A stretch of DNA of 56,199 bases, taken from Clostridium sp. UBA3947. Lineage in GTDB: Bacteria > Bacillota > Clostridia > Clostridiales > Clostridiaceae. The DNA is taken from NCBI GenBank assembly GCA_002385545.1, contig DGDR01000245.1, positions 1 through 56,199 of the forward strand, read 5' to 3'. Positions 1 to 7,716 of this stretch are shown one piece after another; positions within the stretch are counted from its first letter, which is position 1; each line of letters starts with the position of its first letter. The translations under genes were made by a program, and so were the position numbers. The notes below the pieces were generated by a model. It was given only the letters and a program-made list of their open reading frames with translations. It was not told where the DNA came from and searched no databases.

Positions 1-304
1 TTAAAAAAATAGTTGTCAGAGTATCAACTTTATAGGATTTTTCTCCTACTTTTTAGAGAGTTTTAGTACTACTTGTCCTAATTCCTCTATAGATCATCAA
101 CCCTTCTTTGAAACAAAGCCACATATGTAAAAAGCAATATCCTCTCTCTTACATGACTGTTTCAATGATTTAGGCGATACTACTAATAAAGCTACTAAAA
201 GCTGTTACACAAACTCCGTTTTTACTAGTTGCGTAACAGCCCAATTTTAAAGTAAAATTTCTAAATTTAGATGTATTTCTACATATACCGCACGCCCCTG
301 GGGC
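1..304. other. Non-coding stretch at window start
   Basis: I find no convincing gene in these bases. On the minus strand they lie downstream of the regulator that ends at 305. They contain a short GC-rich inverted repeat (GCCCC-T-GGGGC, about 293-303) and the longer hairpin at 201-240, listed separately. The rest is AT-rich with no long reading frame on either strand. Confidence 0.5.
201..240 (-). terminator. Hairpin terminator of the GTTGCAC repeat family
   Basis: The left arm GCTGTTACACAAACT (201-215) pairs with AGTTGCGTAACAGC (227-240), with one mismatch or bulge. Read on the minus strand the stem is followed by TTTTAG. It lies 65-100 bases past the stop of the CsoR-like gene, so it probably ends that transcript. 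Its arms resemble the hairpins at 39282, 50074 and 52402. Confidence 0.55.
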
Positions 305-859
305 TTACTTTAAAAAAGCCAAGATAGTCGATATTAAATCATCAATATTCTTATTAGTAACTTCTTCATCATCACTGATTAAGCAACTTTGGGCATAGTT
401 TTCCACCAATAATGCCCCCACTTCATTAATATTTTCTCTAACAGAAGCAAACTGAACCAAGATTTCCTGACAGCAACTATCATATTGAATCATCTTTTCT
501 ATTCCTTCTACCTGTCCTTGAATTTCTTGAAGCTTTTTCACAATTTCTTCCTTCAAATTTTCTGAGTTTGCTTTCTTTTCCTTGGAATTGCTGCTCCGTA
601 AAAATAAAAGTAAGGTAGATACAAGCCTATCCACATTTTTACTGGTATCTTCACTATTATCAGCTATCATACAGTTCTTAGCAAAATTTTTAAGCAACAA
701 AGCTCCAGCCTTGTTATTTGCTGCTCTAATGGCAGCTATTTGCACTAGTACATCTCTACAGCATACTTCTCCTGATACCATTTTTTCAATACCTTTAACC
801 TGTCCTTGAATTCTTCTAAGTCTTACTCCTATATCTTTTTTTAAATTCTCCTTTTTCAT
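305..859 (-). CDS. Fused tandem CsoR/CstR-type (DUF156) transcriptional repressor
   Basis: This 184-residue protein is two copies of the all-helical CsoR/RcnR/FrmR/CstR repressor fold in one chain (about residues 8-88 and 102-184); single-domain members are about 85-100 residues. Each half keeps the signature IQGQVxGIEKM. Each also keeps a Cys pair (C33-C34; C129-C130) and a second Cys exactly 29 residues after the latter (C63; C159), the spacing of the two Cys ligands of copper CsoR. The His ligand between them is Phe59 in the first half and Tyr155 in the second. Loss of that His while both Cys remain is the pattern of CstR-type persulfide sensors, so a sulfide/persulfide signal is more likely than Cu(I); that is inference. 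The first half is basic (R13, R15, R16) and may contact DNA, while the second is acidic. The SD sequence GGAGG lies just before the ATG. No target gene is visible in the window. Confidence 0.85.
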   Translation of the reverse strand: MKKENLKKDIGVRLRRIQGQVKGIEKMVSGEVCCRDVLVQIAAIRAANNKAGALLLKNFAKNCMIADNSEDTSKNVDRLVSTLLLFLRSSNSKEKKANSENLKEEIVKKLQEIQGQVEGIEKMIQYDSCCQEILVQFASVRENINEVGALLVENYAQSCLISDDEEVTNKNIDDLISTILAFLK

Positions 860-870
860 ATATTCCTCCG

Positions 871-892
871 TTATACCTATACCCTGTATATG
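871..892 (-). promoter_or_regulatory. Operator-like sequence before the CsoR/CstR-type gene
   Basis: The sequence TTATACCTATACCCTGTATA is a run of imperfect TATACC/GGTATA-type half sites. It sits between the predicted -10 box and the SD of the regulator gene, where repressor binding would block transcription. CsoR-family operators are typically AT-flanked G/C-tract dyads, so autoregulation is plausible. The symmetry here is imperfect. Confidence 0.35.
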
Positions 893-902
893 TTGTTTTT
901 TA

Positions 903-931
903 ATTTTACCATTTTGATAAAGTTAGTTCAA
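903..931 (-). promoter_or_regulatory. Sigma-A-type promoter of the CsoR/CstR-type gene
   Basis: On the minus strand TTGAAC (926-931) and TAAAAT (903-908) are separated by exactly 17 bases. The predicted start point falls just before the operator-like sequence at 871-892. The promoter overlaps the 3' end region of the upstream phosphatase gene, whose stop is at 946. Confidence 0.65.
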
Positions 932-945
932 CTTTCAATACTTGA

Positions 946-1737
946 TTAGAAGCCCTTTCCCACATCATATGATGAATGAGCATCGGAACCGTAGACTATC
1001 CTTATGCCATACTCTTTAACTAATTCTAAAAATTTACCAGAAGGATATGTTTCATTACATCTGTCTTTCCTTAAGCCAGCAGTATTAAAATCAACCTCAT
1101 AGTCTCTTGCTTTTATTTCCTTTACTATTTCCTCCATCAATTCAACATTATTATAGTCTACTGGATAATCCAAATTGAACTTTCTAACTAAAGTTGGATG
1201 TCCCAAACGTTTAGGTTTATATCTACCTAAATCTGCTTTAATGGATTTAAGTAAAGTTTCAAAATATTTATCGTATACCTTATCCACTCCACCTAATTTG
1301 CTAACTATTCTACCGAATTCATCTGAGCTAAAATCTACAGCTATATATTCATCATCTATCTTAAGGAAATGAACAGAAAGTATAGAGTCTTCTAGATACT
1401 TTCCATACTGATTAAGTAATTCAGTTATCTTATTCTCGTAACCTTCTACATAATCAACCTCTAAGCCAATATTAATCTTAATATGGTCTCTATATTTTTC
1501 TTTTAACAGAACTAACTCTTTAAAATATTCTTCAATAGCCTCTTCAGAAGGAGAGCAATCTCTTAAAAACTCAGGATCCATGAAATCCCATGGCAAAGGC
1601 ATATGCTCCGTAAAACTTATTTCTTCCAAACCAATATCTAAGGCTCTTTTGATATAAAGTTCAAATGAATCTTTAGAACCATGTGGGCAGTAGGGGGAAT
1701 GAATATGACTATCTCTTAAAATCTTTGCTATACTCAT
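946..1737 (-). CDS. HisJ/HisK-type histidinol-phosphatase (PHP family)
   Basis: This 263-residue PHP-superfamily phosphoesterase resembles the Bacillus HisJ / Lactococcus HisK histidinol-phosphatases, which hydrolyse L-histidinol phosphate in histidine synthesis. It has the metal-binding H11-x-H13 (DSHIHS) and then CPHG. A TEHMPLP motif lies near residue 45, a GLEVDY metal-site glutamate near residue 111, and a GSDAH motif near the C-terminus. No other his biosynthesis gene is near, so another phosphate ester is possible. The chain stops right after DVGKGF, roughly ten residues earlier than I expect for HisJ; the following promoter occupies that space. An SD-like AAGGAG lies before the ATG. 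Confidence 0.8.
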   Translation of the reverse strand: MSIAKILRDSHIHSPYCPHGSKDSFELYIKRALDIGLEEISFTEHMPLPWDFMDPEFLRDCSPSEEAIEEYFKELVLLKEKYRDHIKINIGLEVDYVEGYENKITELLNQYGKYLEDSILSVHFLKIDDEYIAVDFSSDEFGRIVSKLGGVDKVYDKYFETLLKSIKADLGRYKPKRLGHPTLVRKFNLDYPVDYNNVELMEEIVKEIKARDYEVDFNTAGLRKDRCNETYPSGKFLELVKEYGIRIVYGSDAHSSYDVGKGF

Positions 1738-1864
1738 ATCTATCTCCTTGCTAAAATTAATTATCTTATCATTTATTTTACTATAGTATGTTTGAATTTT
1801 ACAGGTTTATCTTATACACAATACTTATGTCTATAGTATTTTCATTTAGGTATAAAATAATAAT

Positions 1865-1889
1865 CCTTAGGAATACTATCCTAAGGAGG
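1865..1889 (+). promoter_or_regulatory. Hairpin overlapping the ribosome-binding site
   Basis: CCTTAGGA (1865-1872) and TCCTAAGG (1879-1886) form a perfect 8-bp stem with a 6-base loop. The strong SD AAGGAGG (1883-1889) starts inside the right arm, 6 bases before the ATG at 1896. Folding would partly hide the SD, giving possible translational control of the small exported protein. Confidence 0.4.
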
Positions 1890-1895
1890 TAAAAA

Positions 1896-2312
1896 ATGAA
1901 GAATAAGTTATTTATAATGATATTAAGTCTTATTTTTTTAACTGCTTTCTTTCGTTTCAAAGTAATTAGTAACTTAGTTCTTGCCCTTGAATCAGACAAT
2001 ATCGCTTTAAATGTATTTGCACCTACAGAAAAAAGAGGCAATCCTGCTTATGATACTGTAATTGATAAATACGGTATACCTCACTTTAGGGTGTTTTTTT
2101 GGGTTCCAAAGAATGCAAAACGCTTAATCCCTTATGCCGATCCAGGTATAAAGACTAAGGTTTTAACCCATGGTCCCATAGAAAACTGGTCTGTGGTTAA
2201 AACAAATACCATCAAAAATAATGAGCAATTAGTTTTTATTTATGTTCCTAAAAGCTTTGTACTTTTTTATGGTAAAGGCTTTCAAAATGTTATTCATTTA
2301 CGTTATCAATGA
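1896..2312 (+). CDS. Small exported protein of unknown function
   Basis: I do not recognise this 138-residue protein. It begins with a short basic n-region (MKNK) and a hydrophobic segment at about residues 5-30, consistent with a signal peptide or single membrane anchor. There is no lipobox cysteine. The mature part is basic, without Cys, and has aromatic-rich stretches (FRVFFWVPKN; LVFIYVPKSFVLFYG) suggesting beta strands. A very good SD (AAGGAGG, 6-base spacing) supports translation. It is the only plus-strand gene in the first 29 kb and is divergent from the HisJ-like gene. Confidence 0.65.
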   Translation: MKNKLFIMILSLIFLTAFFRFKVISNLVLALESDNIALNVFAPTEKRGNPAYDTVIDKYGIPHFRVFFWVPKNAKRLIPYADPGIKTKVLTHGPIENWSVVKTNTIKNNEQLVFIYVPKSFVLFYGKGFQNVIHLRYQ

Positions 2313-2349
2313 ATTCATGCATAAACTCTAGGGCTGTTCTTTTCCTTTA

Positions 2350-2814
2350 TTATATTTTTCGTATTGGAAAAAAGATATATTCCTGTCCTTCTTCTGGACA
2401 TATATAATCATGAGCAGCTCCTACAAGTTTAATGCTTTTTTCCGTCATATACTTTATAACTTCAGCAAAAGTATTAGGTCCCTCATTCTTAACATAAATA
2501 TACTCATAGGCTGGAATTGTCCATTTCACCCAACCTTCTGGTGCTTCAGCATCATCCACTACTTCAACACCAGCTAGGTAAAGGCCTTTACTGAAATTAT
2601 CCTCCCAAGGCTTAAATTGATGAGACAAATCCGACATAGCGCCCCATATTCCTATGATATTGCCCTGCTCATCCCTCTTTGCCAAAGCTGCCACTTCTTG
2701 AAAATTTCCATTGGCCTTCTGCCATAGCTTCTCAATGAATCCTTCGCCATCATTAGTTGAACCTTCCTTCCCTATGACCGAAAAGGATTCTTTTATACAC
2801 TTATTTATCTCCAT
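2350..2814 (-). CDS. GyrI-like / AraC effector-binding domain protein
   Basis: This 154-residue stand-alone GyrI-like small-molecule-binding domain (SOUL/GyrI superfamily) has no helix-turn-helix. Family features are the opening strand with SFSVIGKEG, the central GIWGAMSD and the C-terminal EYIFFPIRK strand. The PEGWVKWTIPAYEYIYVKNEG segment is typical of this clostridial subgroup. Relatives bind or hydrolyse cyclopropyl or planar compounds, or form the ligand domain of AraC/MerR activators; the ligand here is unknown. SD AGGAG lies before the ATG. It sits just downstream of a methyltransferase remnant and may have been co-transcribed with it. Confidence 0.75.
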   Translation of the reverse strand: MEINKCIKESFSVIGKEGSTNDGEGFIEKLWQKANGNFQEVAALAKRDEQGNIIGIWGAMSDLSHQFKPWEDNFSKGLYLAGVEVVDDAEAPEGWVKWTIPAYEYIYVKNEGPNTFAEVIKYMTEKSIKLVGAAHDYICPEEGQEYIFFPIRKI

Positions 2815-2830
2815 ATTTATAACTCCTACT

Positions 2831-3262
2831 TCATATTTTTTTAAACCTCATAATAGTAATCTCATGCAAAATACTAAAATTGTCATCAATAATACTTTTT
2901 AGTAGTTCCAAATGTTCATTACTAAAGGTCTGAACCTCTTCTTCAGAGAGACTTGCCCCAACCCCTCTGCTGGCCTTTATCCTTTCATTCCAGCTTTCAT
3001 AAGTGAAAGGAATATACTCATCGTAGCTATAAAAGGTTGTCATTCTAAAATTACGCTCACACCATTTAGGAACAACTATAGGATTTCTATCATTAAAAGC
3101 TTCCCAGTTTGGATTATACTTTTTTACAAGACCAAGAGATTTCTCAGTAATAAAGTCCTCCTTTGGTAGCCAGTTCATAAAAGCTATCACTAGTTCCCCA
3201 TCCTTTTTCATTAGTCTTTTGATTTCAGGTATGATTATATTTTTTATAAATCTATCCTTTCT
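2831..3262 (-). pseudogene. C-terminal remnant of a class I SAM methyltransferase
   Basis: The frame 2831-3211 (126 residues from an internal Met) resembles the last third of a small SAM-dependent methyltransferase: MKKDGELVIAFMNWLPKED corresponds to the beta-strand after the catalytic core, and YNPNW is typical of this group. The glycine-rich SAM-binding motif I and the upstream Rossmann half are absent. In-frame coding-like sequence continues upstream of that Met (FIKNIIIPEIKRL) to a stop near 3262 with no ATG, so the 5' part is deleted. It may still be translated but cannot form a complete enzyme. Confidence 0.7.
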
Positions 3263-3338
3263 CCTTTAATGTATTATAGTTCATAAAACATAAAAGTTTT
3301 TACTTTAAAAAACTATATAACCGTTTCTAATCAACCCT

Positions 3339-3698
3339 TTACTTATCTATAAACTTGATATTACAAATTGAACAATACTTATCATCTAAATTAACCTTTG
3401 TATTACCACAGTTTTCACACTCATAAAAACCATTTGCCAAGGGTATTTTTATATTTCTTCTATTCTTATGATAAAGATATAGTCTTTTATCCTGTCTGAA
3501 TTCTATAGCCAAAATTATGATGAATACAAATAGAATCAATAGTCCAAGCCCCATCGATACCTTTATAGCTATTAAAATAGTGCCTTGAATATTAAATGCT
3601 TTCCACAATACATAAAGGCAAAAAGGTATTATTAGTAATAACATAGCAATACATAATACTATGGTTGGTCCAAAATGCAATGAATCAATCTTCTTCAT
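3339..3698 (-). CDS. Two-TM membrane protein with C-terminal zinc ribbon
   Basis: I do not recognise a named family for this 119-residue protein. Two hydrophobic helices (about residues 11-33 and 42-65) are followed by a basic linker (RQDKRLYLYHKNRR). A small zinc ribbon follows at about 90-112: CENCG, then 14 residues later CSIC. This suggests a membrane-anchored cytoplasmic metal-binding or nucleic-acid-binding tail. The start has only a weak SD and lies 12 bases after the stop of the broken 4Fe-4S gene, so the two were probably one transcript. Confidence 0.6.
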   Translation of the reverse strand: MKKIDSLHFGPTIVLCIAMLLLIIPFCLYVLWKAFNIQGTILIAIKVSMGLGLLILFVFIIILAIEFRQDKRLYLYHKNRRNIKIPLANGFYECENCGNTKVNLDDKYCSICNIKFIDK

Positions 3699-3710
3699 CT
3701 TTATTCACCA

Positions 3711-4416
3711 TTACAAGTTTTTAATTTTTATAGAGTTTCCTGATATATATTGCTGAGTGTATTTACACACAGCAATACATACTCCACAGGTTCCTACATC
3801 TAATCCAAAGGGCTTACCCCTTCTTATAACCTCAGCCTAACATGCAAAAGCATCTAGCAAGGCATCCCTATCTATTCCTACTCTCCAGTTATCTCCTTGT
3901 ACTGCTTTGCCAGGACAATGTCTGACACATAGGTCACAGGCGCCACATTTTGAATCATTAATATGTCCTCCTGTGAATAATGGCATGTCTGTTAATACAG
4001 AATTAATTCTAATAGCATTACCGTACTCCTCCGTAGCTAAGGTGGCTGACTTACCAATCCATCCTAGACCTGCTCTAGTAGCTACAGTTTTTATGTAGTA
4101 GGGGCGTTCTGCAATGACTATCTTGCTTTATGGAAGCTTGGGAAAAGGCATTAAATCCTTTAGCTTTGATAAAATCCTCCATATAGTTGCTAAGGTCCTT
4201 AAGCTTCTTAATTACAGATTCCATTTCGTAATAATAATCTAAATGAGATCCTGTTTGTATTTTAGCCACAATACTATGATTTAAGGCTATTGCTATGGAT
4301 ATACCGAAAGGAAATCCTTTCCGAAGTTCCTCATCAATTTGCGATAAATCCGCAAAGCCTACCAAGGTTGCCCCAAGTTTATTCAATTCTTATTTAATTG
4401 CATCATTATAATACAT
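3711..4416 (-). pseudogene. Broken QueG-like 4Fe-4S protein gene (three lesions)
   Basis: Pieced together, this is a protein of about 234 residues of the epoxyqueuosine-reductase-like 4Fe-4S family lacking the HEAT-repeat tail. It has LGATLVGFADLS near the N-terminus, then TPLLHK, VATRAGLGWIGK, a ferredoxin motif CGACDLCVRHCPG and a second cluster motif CGVCIAVC. Reading from the ATG at 4416 there are three disruptions. A TAA is codon 9 (4390-4392). An extra A in a run of five (4088-4092) shifts the frame between HK and TVATR. A TAG follows DAFAC (3837-3839). The downstream cluster also has Lys where relatives have Pro (CKYTQ). It is a recent pseudogene: the sequence is otherwise well conserved. 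Confidence 0.85.
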
Positions 4417-4585
4417 AAATTCGTCCCCTAAAAATTTTTAGATTCCATAATGAATCATATATTTACTCCCCGCCGTAGCCATTCTAACCATCTTTATTAT
4501 ATTCATCCCTTTTAGATAAAAAAGTATACTTATATAAATTATACCTGTTAATAGCATCATAGGAAAGAAAAAGCTTTTGTTAAAT

Positions 4586-4618
4586 GAAAAAAAGTGCCGC
4601 TAAAATAGCGACACACTT
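4586..4618 (-). terminator. Rho-independent terminator of aspS
   Basis: On the minus strand AAGTGTGTCGCT pairs with AGCGGCACTT around an ATTTT loop (one bulged T, one G-T pair) and ends in a run of seven T. It lies about 40 bases after the aspS stop. Confidence 0.85.
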
Positions 4619-4654
4619 GTTCTATAATATAAATTTCATTAAACTTTTATATCT

Positions 4655-6436
4655 TTAATTTTTTTCTGTTATGTTTATACCAAGTTCAGTAAGTTGTTTT
4701 TCATCAACTACATTAGGAGCTTCTGTCATTGGATCAAAGGCATTTTGGTTCTTAGGGAAGGCTATAACGTCCTTAATATTATCACGGTTAGTTAAGAACA
4801 TAACCATTCTATCAAAACCAAAAGCTAAACCTCCATGTGGTGGTGGTCCGAATTTAAAGGCTTCTAGTAAAAAACCAAATCTTTCCCAAGCACTTTCTTC
4901 TGTAAAACCTAGTACCTTAAACATTTTTTCCTGAAGCTTAGTATCGTGAATTCTGATACTTCCACCACCTAGCTCTTCACCGTTAAGCACTATATCATAA
5001 GCCTTAGCTCTAACCCTTGATGGATCAGTGTCTAAATACTGAATATCTTCATCCATAGGCATAGTGAAGGGATGGTGTTCTGCTACATATCTCTGAGCCT
5101 CTTCATCATAGGATACTAGTGGGAATTCTGTTATCCAAACAAATTTAAATTCCTTGTTATCCTTTAATAGCTCCAGCTTCTTAGCTACTTCTAATCTTAA
5201 GGCACCTAAAGCAGTTAAAACTACCTTGTTAGTATCTGCCACGATAAATACAAGGTCACCAACTTTTGCTTCCATAGCATTTAATATTTCCATAATCTTG
5301 TCGTCCCCAAGGAATTTACTTATAGGTGATTTAACTCCATCCTCCTTATAAGCTATCCATGCTAGGCCCTTTGCCTTATAGGTCTTAACAAATTCACCAA
5401 ATCTATCTATATCCTTTCTTCCCATGGAAGCAGCATTATCAACCTTTATAGCTCTTACTGAGCCATTATTTTCTATAGCATTTCTAAATACTGCAAAATC
5501 ACAGTTTCTTACTATATCACTTATATCTGTTATTTCCATACCAAATCTTAAATCTGGCTTATCTGAGCCGTACTTTTCCACGGCTTCCTTGTAAGGCATT
5601 CTTCTTATTGGTGTTGAAACATCATAATTCAATATTTCCTTGAATACCCTCTTAATTAGACCTTCATTTAAGGTCATAACATCCTCTGCCTCTACAAAGG
5701 AAAGCTCCATATCAACCTGAGTAAATTCAGGCTGTCTGTTAGCTCTTAAATCTTCATCTCTAAAGCATTTAACTATTTGGAAGTATCTATCAAAGCCTGA
5801 TACCATTAATAGCTGTTTAAAGAGCTGTGGTGACTGAGGAAGAGCATAAAACATTCCTGGATAGTTTCTGCTTGGTACTAGATAATCTCTGGCTCCTTCT
5901 GGTGTGCTTTTGGTAAGCATAGGTGTTTCTATTTCTAGGAAGCCATTTTCATCTAGATAATCTCTAATTACTTTAGCACACTTATGTCTAACCATAAATA
6001 TGTCTTGCATATCTGGTCTTCTTAAATCTAGGTATCTATACTTCATTCTAATGTTTTCTGCAGCATCTAAATTTTCCTTTATATATATTGGTGGAGTTTC
6101 AGACTCGGAAAGTATTTTTATTGCCTGACCCTTTAATTCAAACTCTCCAGTTTTCATATTTGGATTTACAGATTCTCTTCTTGCAAGTACTCCTGTTACT
6201 GCTATACAGTATTCGGATTTTACGTTATCAGCCTTTTCAAAGGCTTCCTTGCTTATCTCTTCACCAAATACTACTTGAAGTATTCCTGATCTATCTCTTA
6301 AATCAACAAATATAAGAGCTCCAAGATTTCTTTTTCTTTGAACCCATCCCATTACGGTTATTGTTTGATCTAAGTTCGCCTCAGTAACATCACCGCAAAG
6401 TAGGCTTCTTTTTAATCCATTTAATGTTTCTGCCAT
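4655..6436 (-). CDS. aspS: Aspartyl-tRNA synthetase
   Basis: This is a full-length bacterial-type class II AspRS of 593 residues that charges tRNA-Asp in the cytoplasm. The N-terminal OB fold binds the anticodon (GWVQRKRNLGALIFVDLRDR, about residues 29-48). Class II motif 2 includes FRDEDLRANRQPEFTQVD, the bacterial GAD insertion covers about 300-420, and motif 3 is GLAFGFDRMVMFL near residue 540. Whether it also charges tRNA-Asn cannot be decided here. It is the last gene of the rel-to-aspS block, 20 bases after hisS, with an SD AGGAGG before the ATG. Confidence 0.98.
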   Translation of the reverse strand: MAETLNGLKRSLLCGDVTEANLDQTITVMGWVQRKRNLGALIFVDLRDRSGILQVVFGEEISKEAFEKADNVKSEYCIAVTGVLARRESVNPNMKTGEFELKGQAIKILSESETPPIYIKENLDAAENIRMKYRYLDLRRPDMQDIFMVRHKCAKVIRDYLDENGFLEIETPMLTKSTPEGARDYLVPSRNYPGMFYALPQSPQLFKQLLMVSGFDRYFQIVKCFRDEDLRANRQPEFTQVDMELSFVEAEDVMTLNEGLIKRVFKEILNYDVSTPIRRMPYKEAVEKYGSDKPDLRFGMEITDISDIVRNCDFAVFRNAIENNGSVRAIKVDNAASMGRKDIDRFGEFVKTYKAKGLAWIAYKEDGVKSPISKFLGDDKIMEILNAMEAKVGDLVFIVADTNKVVLTALGALRLEVAKKLELLKDNKEFKFVWITEFPLVSYDEEAQRYVAEHHPFTMPMDEDIQYLDTDPSRVRAKAYDIVLNGEELGGGSIRIHDTKLQEKMFKVLGFTEESAWERFGFLLEAFKFGPPPHGGLAFGFDRMVMFLTNRDNIKDVIAFPKNQNAFDPMTEAPNVVDEKQLTELGINITEKN

Positions 6437-6456
6437 TTGGTTTTACCTCCTAATTT

Positions 6457-7704
6457 TTAGCCATTAATAATTGTAGCTATTGCCTCATAATCCTCTATGT
6501 TAATATCCATAGTGCTTCCGTCTTCCATTTTCTTTAAACGAGCTACCTTTTTCTCCAATTCATCTTCTCCTAATATAAGAGAAAACTTAGAACCTAATTT
6601 ATTAGCATATTTCATTTGAGCCTTAACACTTCTGCCCATATGATCACAATCACATTTTACTCCTCTTTTTCTTAATTCATAGGCCATCTTTAATGCTTGG
6701 TAGGAGGCTTTTTCTCCCATAGAGCCAATATATAATTGGATTTGATCTGGCTTTGGAAACTCTATTCCTGCAGCCTCTAAGGTCATAATAAGCCGTTCTA
6801 AGCCCATACCAAAACCAACTGCTGGCATAGAAGGCCCTCCTATCTGCTCTATTAAATAATCATAGCGACCTCCACCGCATACAGTGAAATTATCATTAAT
6901 TATTTCAAATACAGTTTTACTATAATAATCTAATCCTCTAACTATATAAGGATCTACCTTGTAAGGGATACCCATAGCTTCTAAATAACCCTTAAGCTTT
7001 TCCATGTGATCCTTACAATCATCGCATATGTAATCTAAAATAACTGGTGCTTCCTTTGTTATAATCTTGCATCGCTCTTCCTTACAGTCCAATATTCTCA
7101 TAGGATTCTTTTCATATCTGCTATTGCAGGTTTTACATAGCTTATCTAAATTTTCCTTTAAAAAGGCTTTTAAGGCTTCATTATACTTCTTTCTGCACAC
7201 AGGACAACCTATGCTATTGATATGAAGCTCTAAATTTTTTAAGCCTAGCTCACTAACTGCTCTCATAGCAAGGCTAATAACCTCTGCATCGAGAGATGGA
7301 GCTGGGGCTCCAAATACCTCTATACCAAATTGATGATGTTCTCTAAATCTTCCCTTTTGAACATTTTCATAACGAAATACTGGTGTGAAATAAAACAATT
7401 TAGTTGGTTGAGCCTCACTATACAAGCTACTTTCTATAAAGGCTCTAACTGCAGGAGCTGTTCCTTCTGGCTTTAGTGTTATACTTCTACCACCCTTATC
7501 CTCAAAGGTATACATCTCCTTTTGAACTACGTCTGTAGTTTCTCCTACACCTCTTATAAATAGCTCTGTAGCTTCAAAGGCAGGGGTTCTTATTTCCCTA
7601 CAACCATACTGCTCTGCGATATTTTTTAATTTACCTTCTACGTAGTGCCATTTATAAGCCTCCTGAGGAAGTACGTCTTTTGTACCCTTTTGTGCCTGTA
7701 TCAT
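6457..7704 (-). CDS. hisS: Histidyl-tRNA synthetase
   Basis: This is a class II HisRS of 415 residues that charges tRNA-His. Features in order: N-terminal QKGTKDVLP; motif 2 region with FYFTPVFRYENVQKGRFREHHQ; the Firmicute Cys-rich insertion (CPVC, CKTC, CDDC); the HisA-type RGLDYYSKTVFE; motif 3 GGGRYDYLIEQIGG with GFGMGLERL; and a C-terminal anticodon-binding domain. SD AAGGAGG lies 7 bases before the ATG. It follows hemZ by 12 bases and precedes aspS, a standard clostridial order. Confidence 0.98.
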   Translation of the reverse strand: MIQAQKGTKDVLPQEAYKWHYVEGKLKNIAEQYGCREIRTPAFEATELFIRGVGETTDVVQKEMYTFEDKGGRSITLKPEGTAPAVRAFIESSLYSEAQPTKLFYFTPVFRYENVQKGRFREHHQFGIEVFGAPAPSLDAEVISLAMRAVSELGLKNLELHINSIGCPVCRKKYNEALKAFLKENLDKLCKTCNSRYEKNPMRILDCKEERCKIITKEAPVILDYICDDCKDHMEKLKGYLEAMGIPYKVDPYIVRGLDYYSKTVFEIINDNFTVCGGGRYDYLIEQIGGPSMPAVGFGMGLERLIMTLEAAGIEFPKPDQIQLYIGSMGEKASYQALKMAYELRKRGVKCDCDHMGRSVKAQMKYANKLGSKFSLILGEDELEKKVARLKKMEDGSTMDINIEDYEAIATIING

Positions 7705-7716
7705 ATATAAACCTCC

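Noticed and set aside
1799..2041. Minus-strand frame opposite the small exported protein
   Set aside because: Poor composition and no ribosome-binding site; the plus-strand gene has a very good SD.
3837..3839. In-frame TAG read as pyrrolysine in the QueG-like gene
   Set aside because: The same gene has a separate TAA and a frameshift, and no pyl genes are visible, so decay is the simpler reading.
4655..6436. Plus-strand frames opposite aspS
   Set aside because: Typical antisense shadows of a conserved gene; no SD and no recognisable domain.
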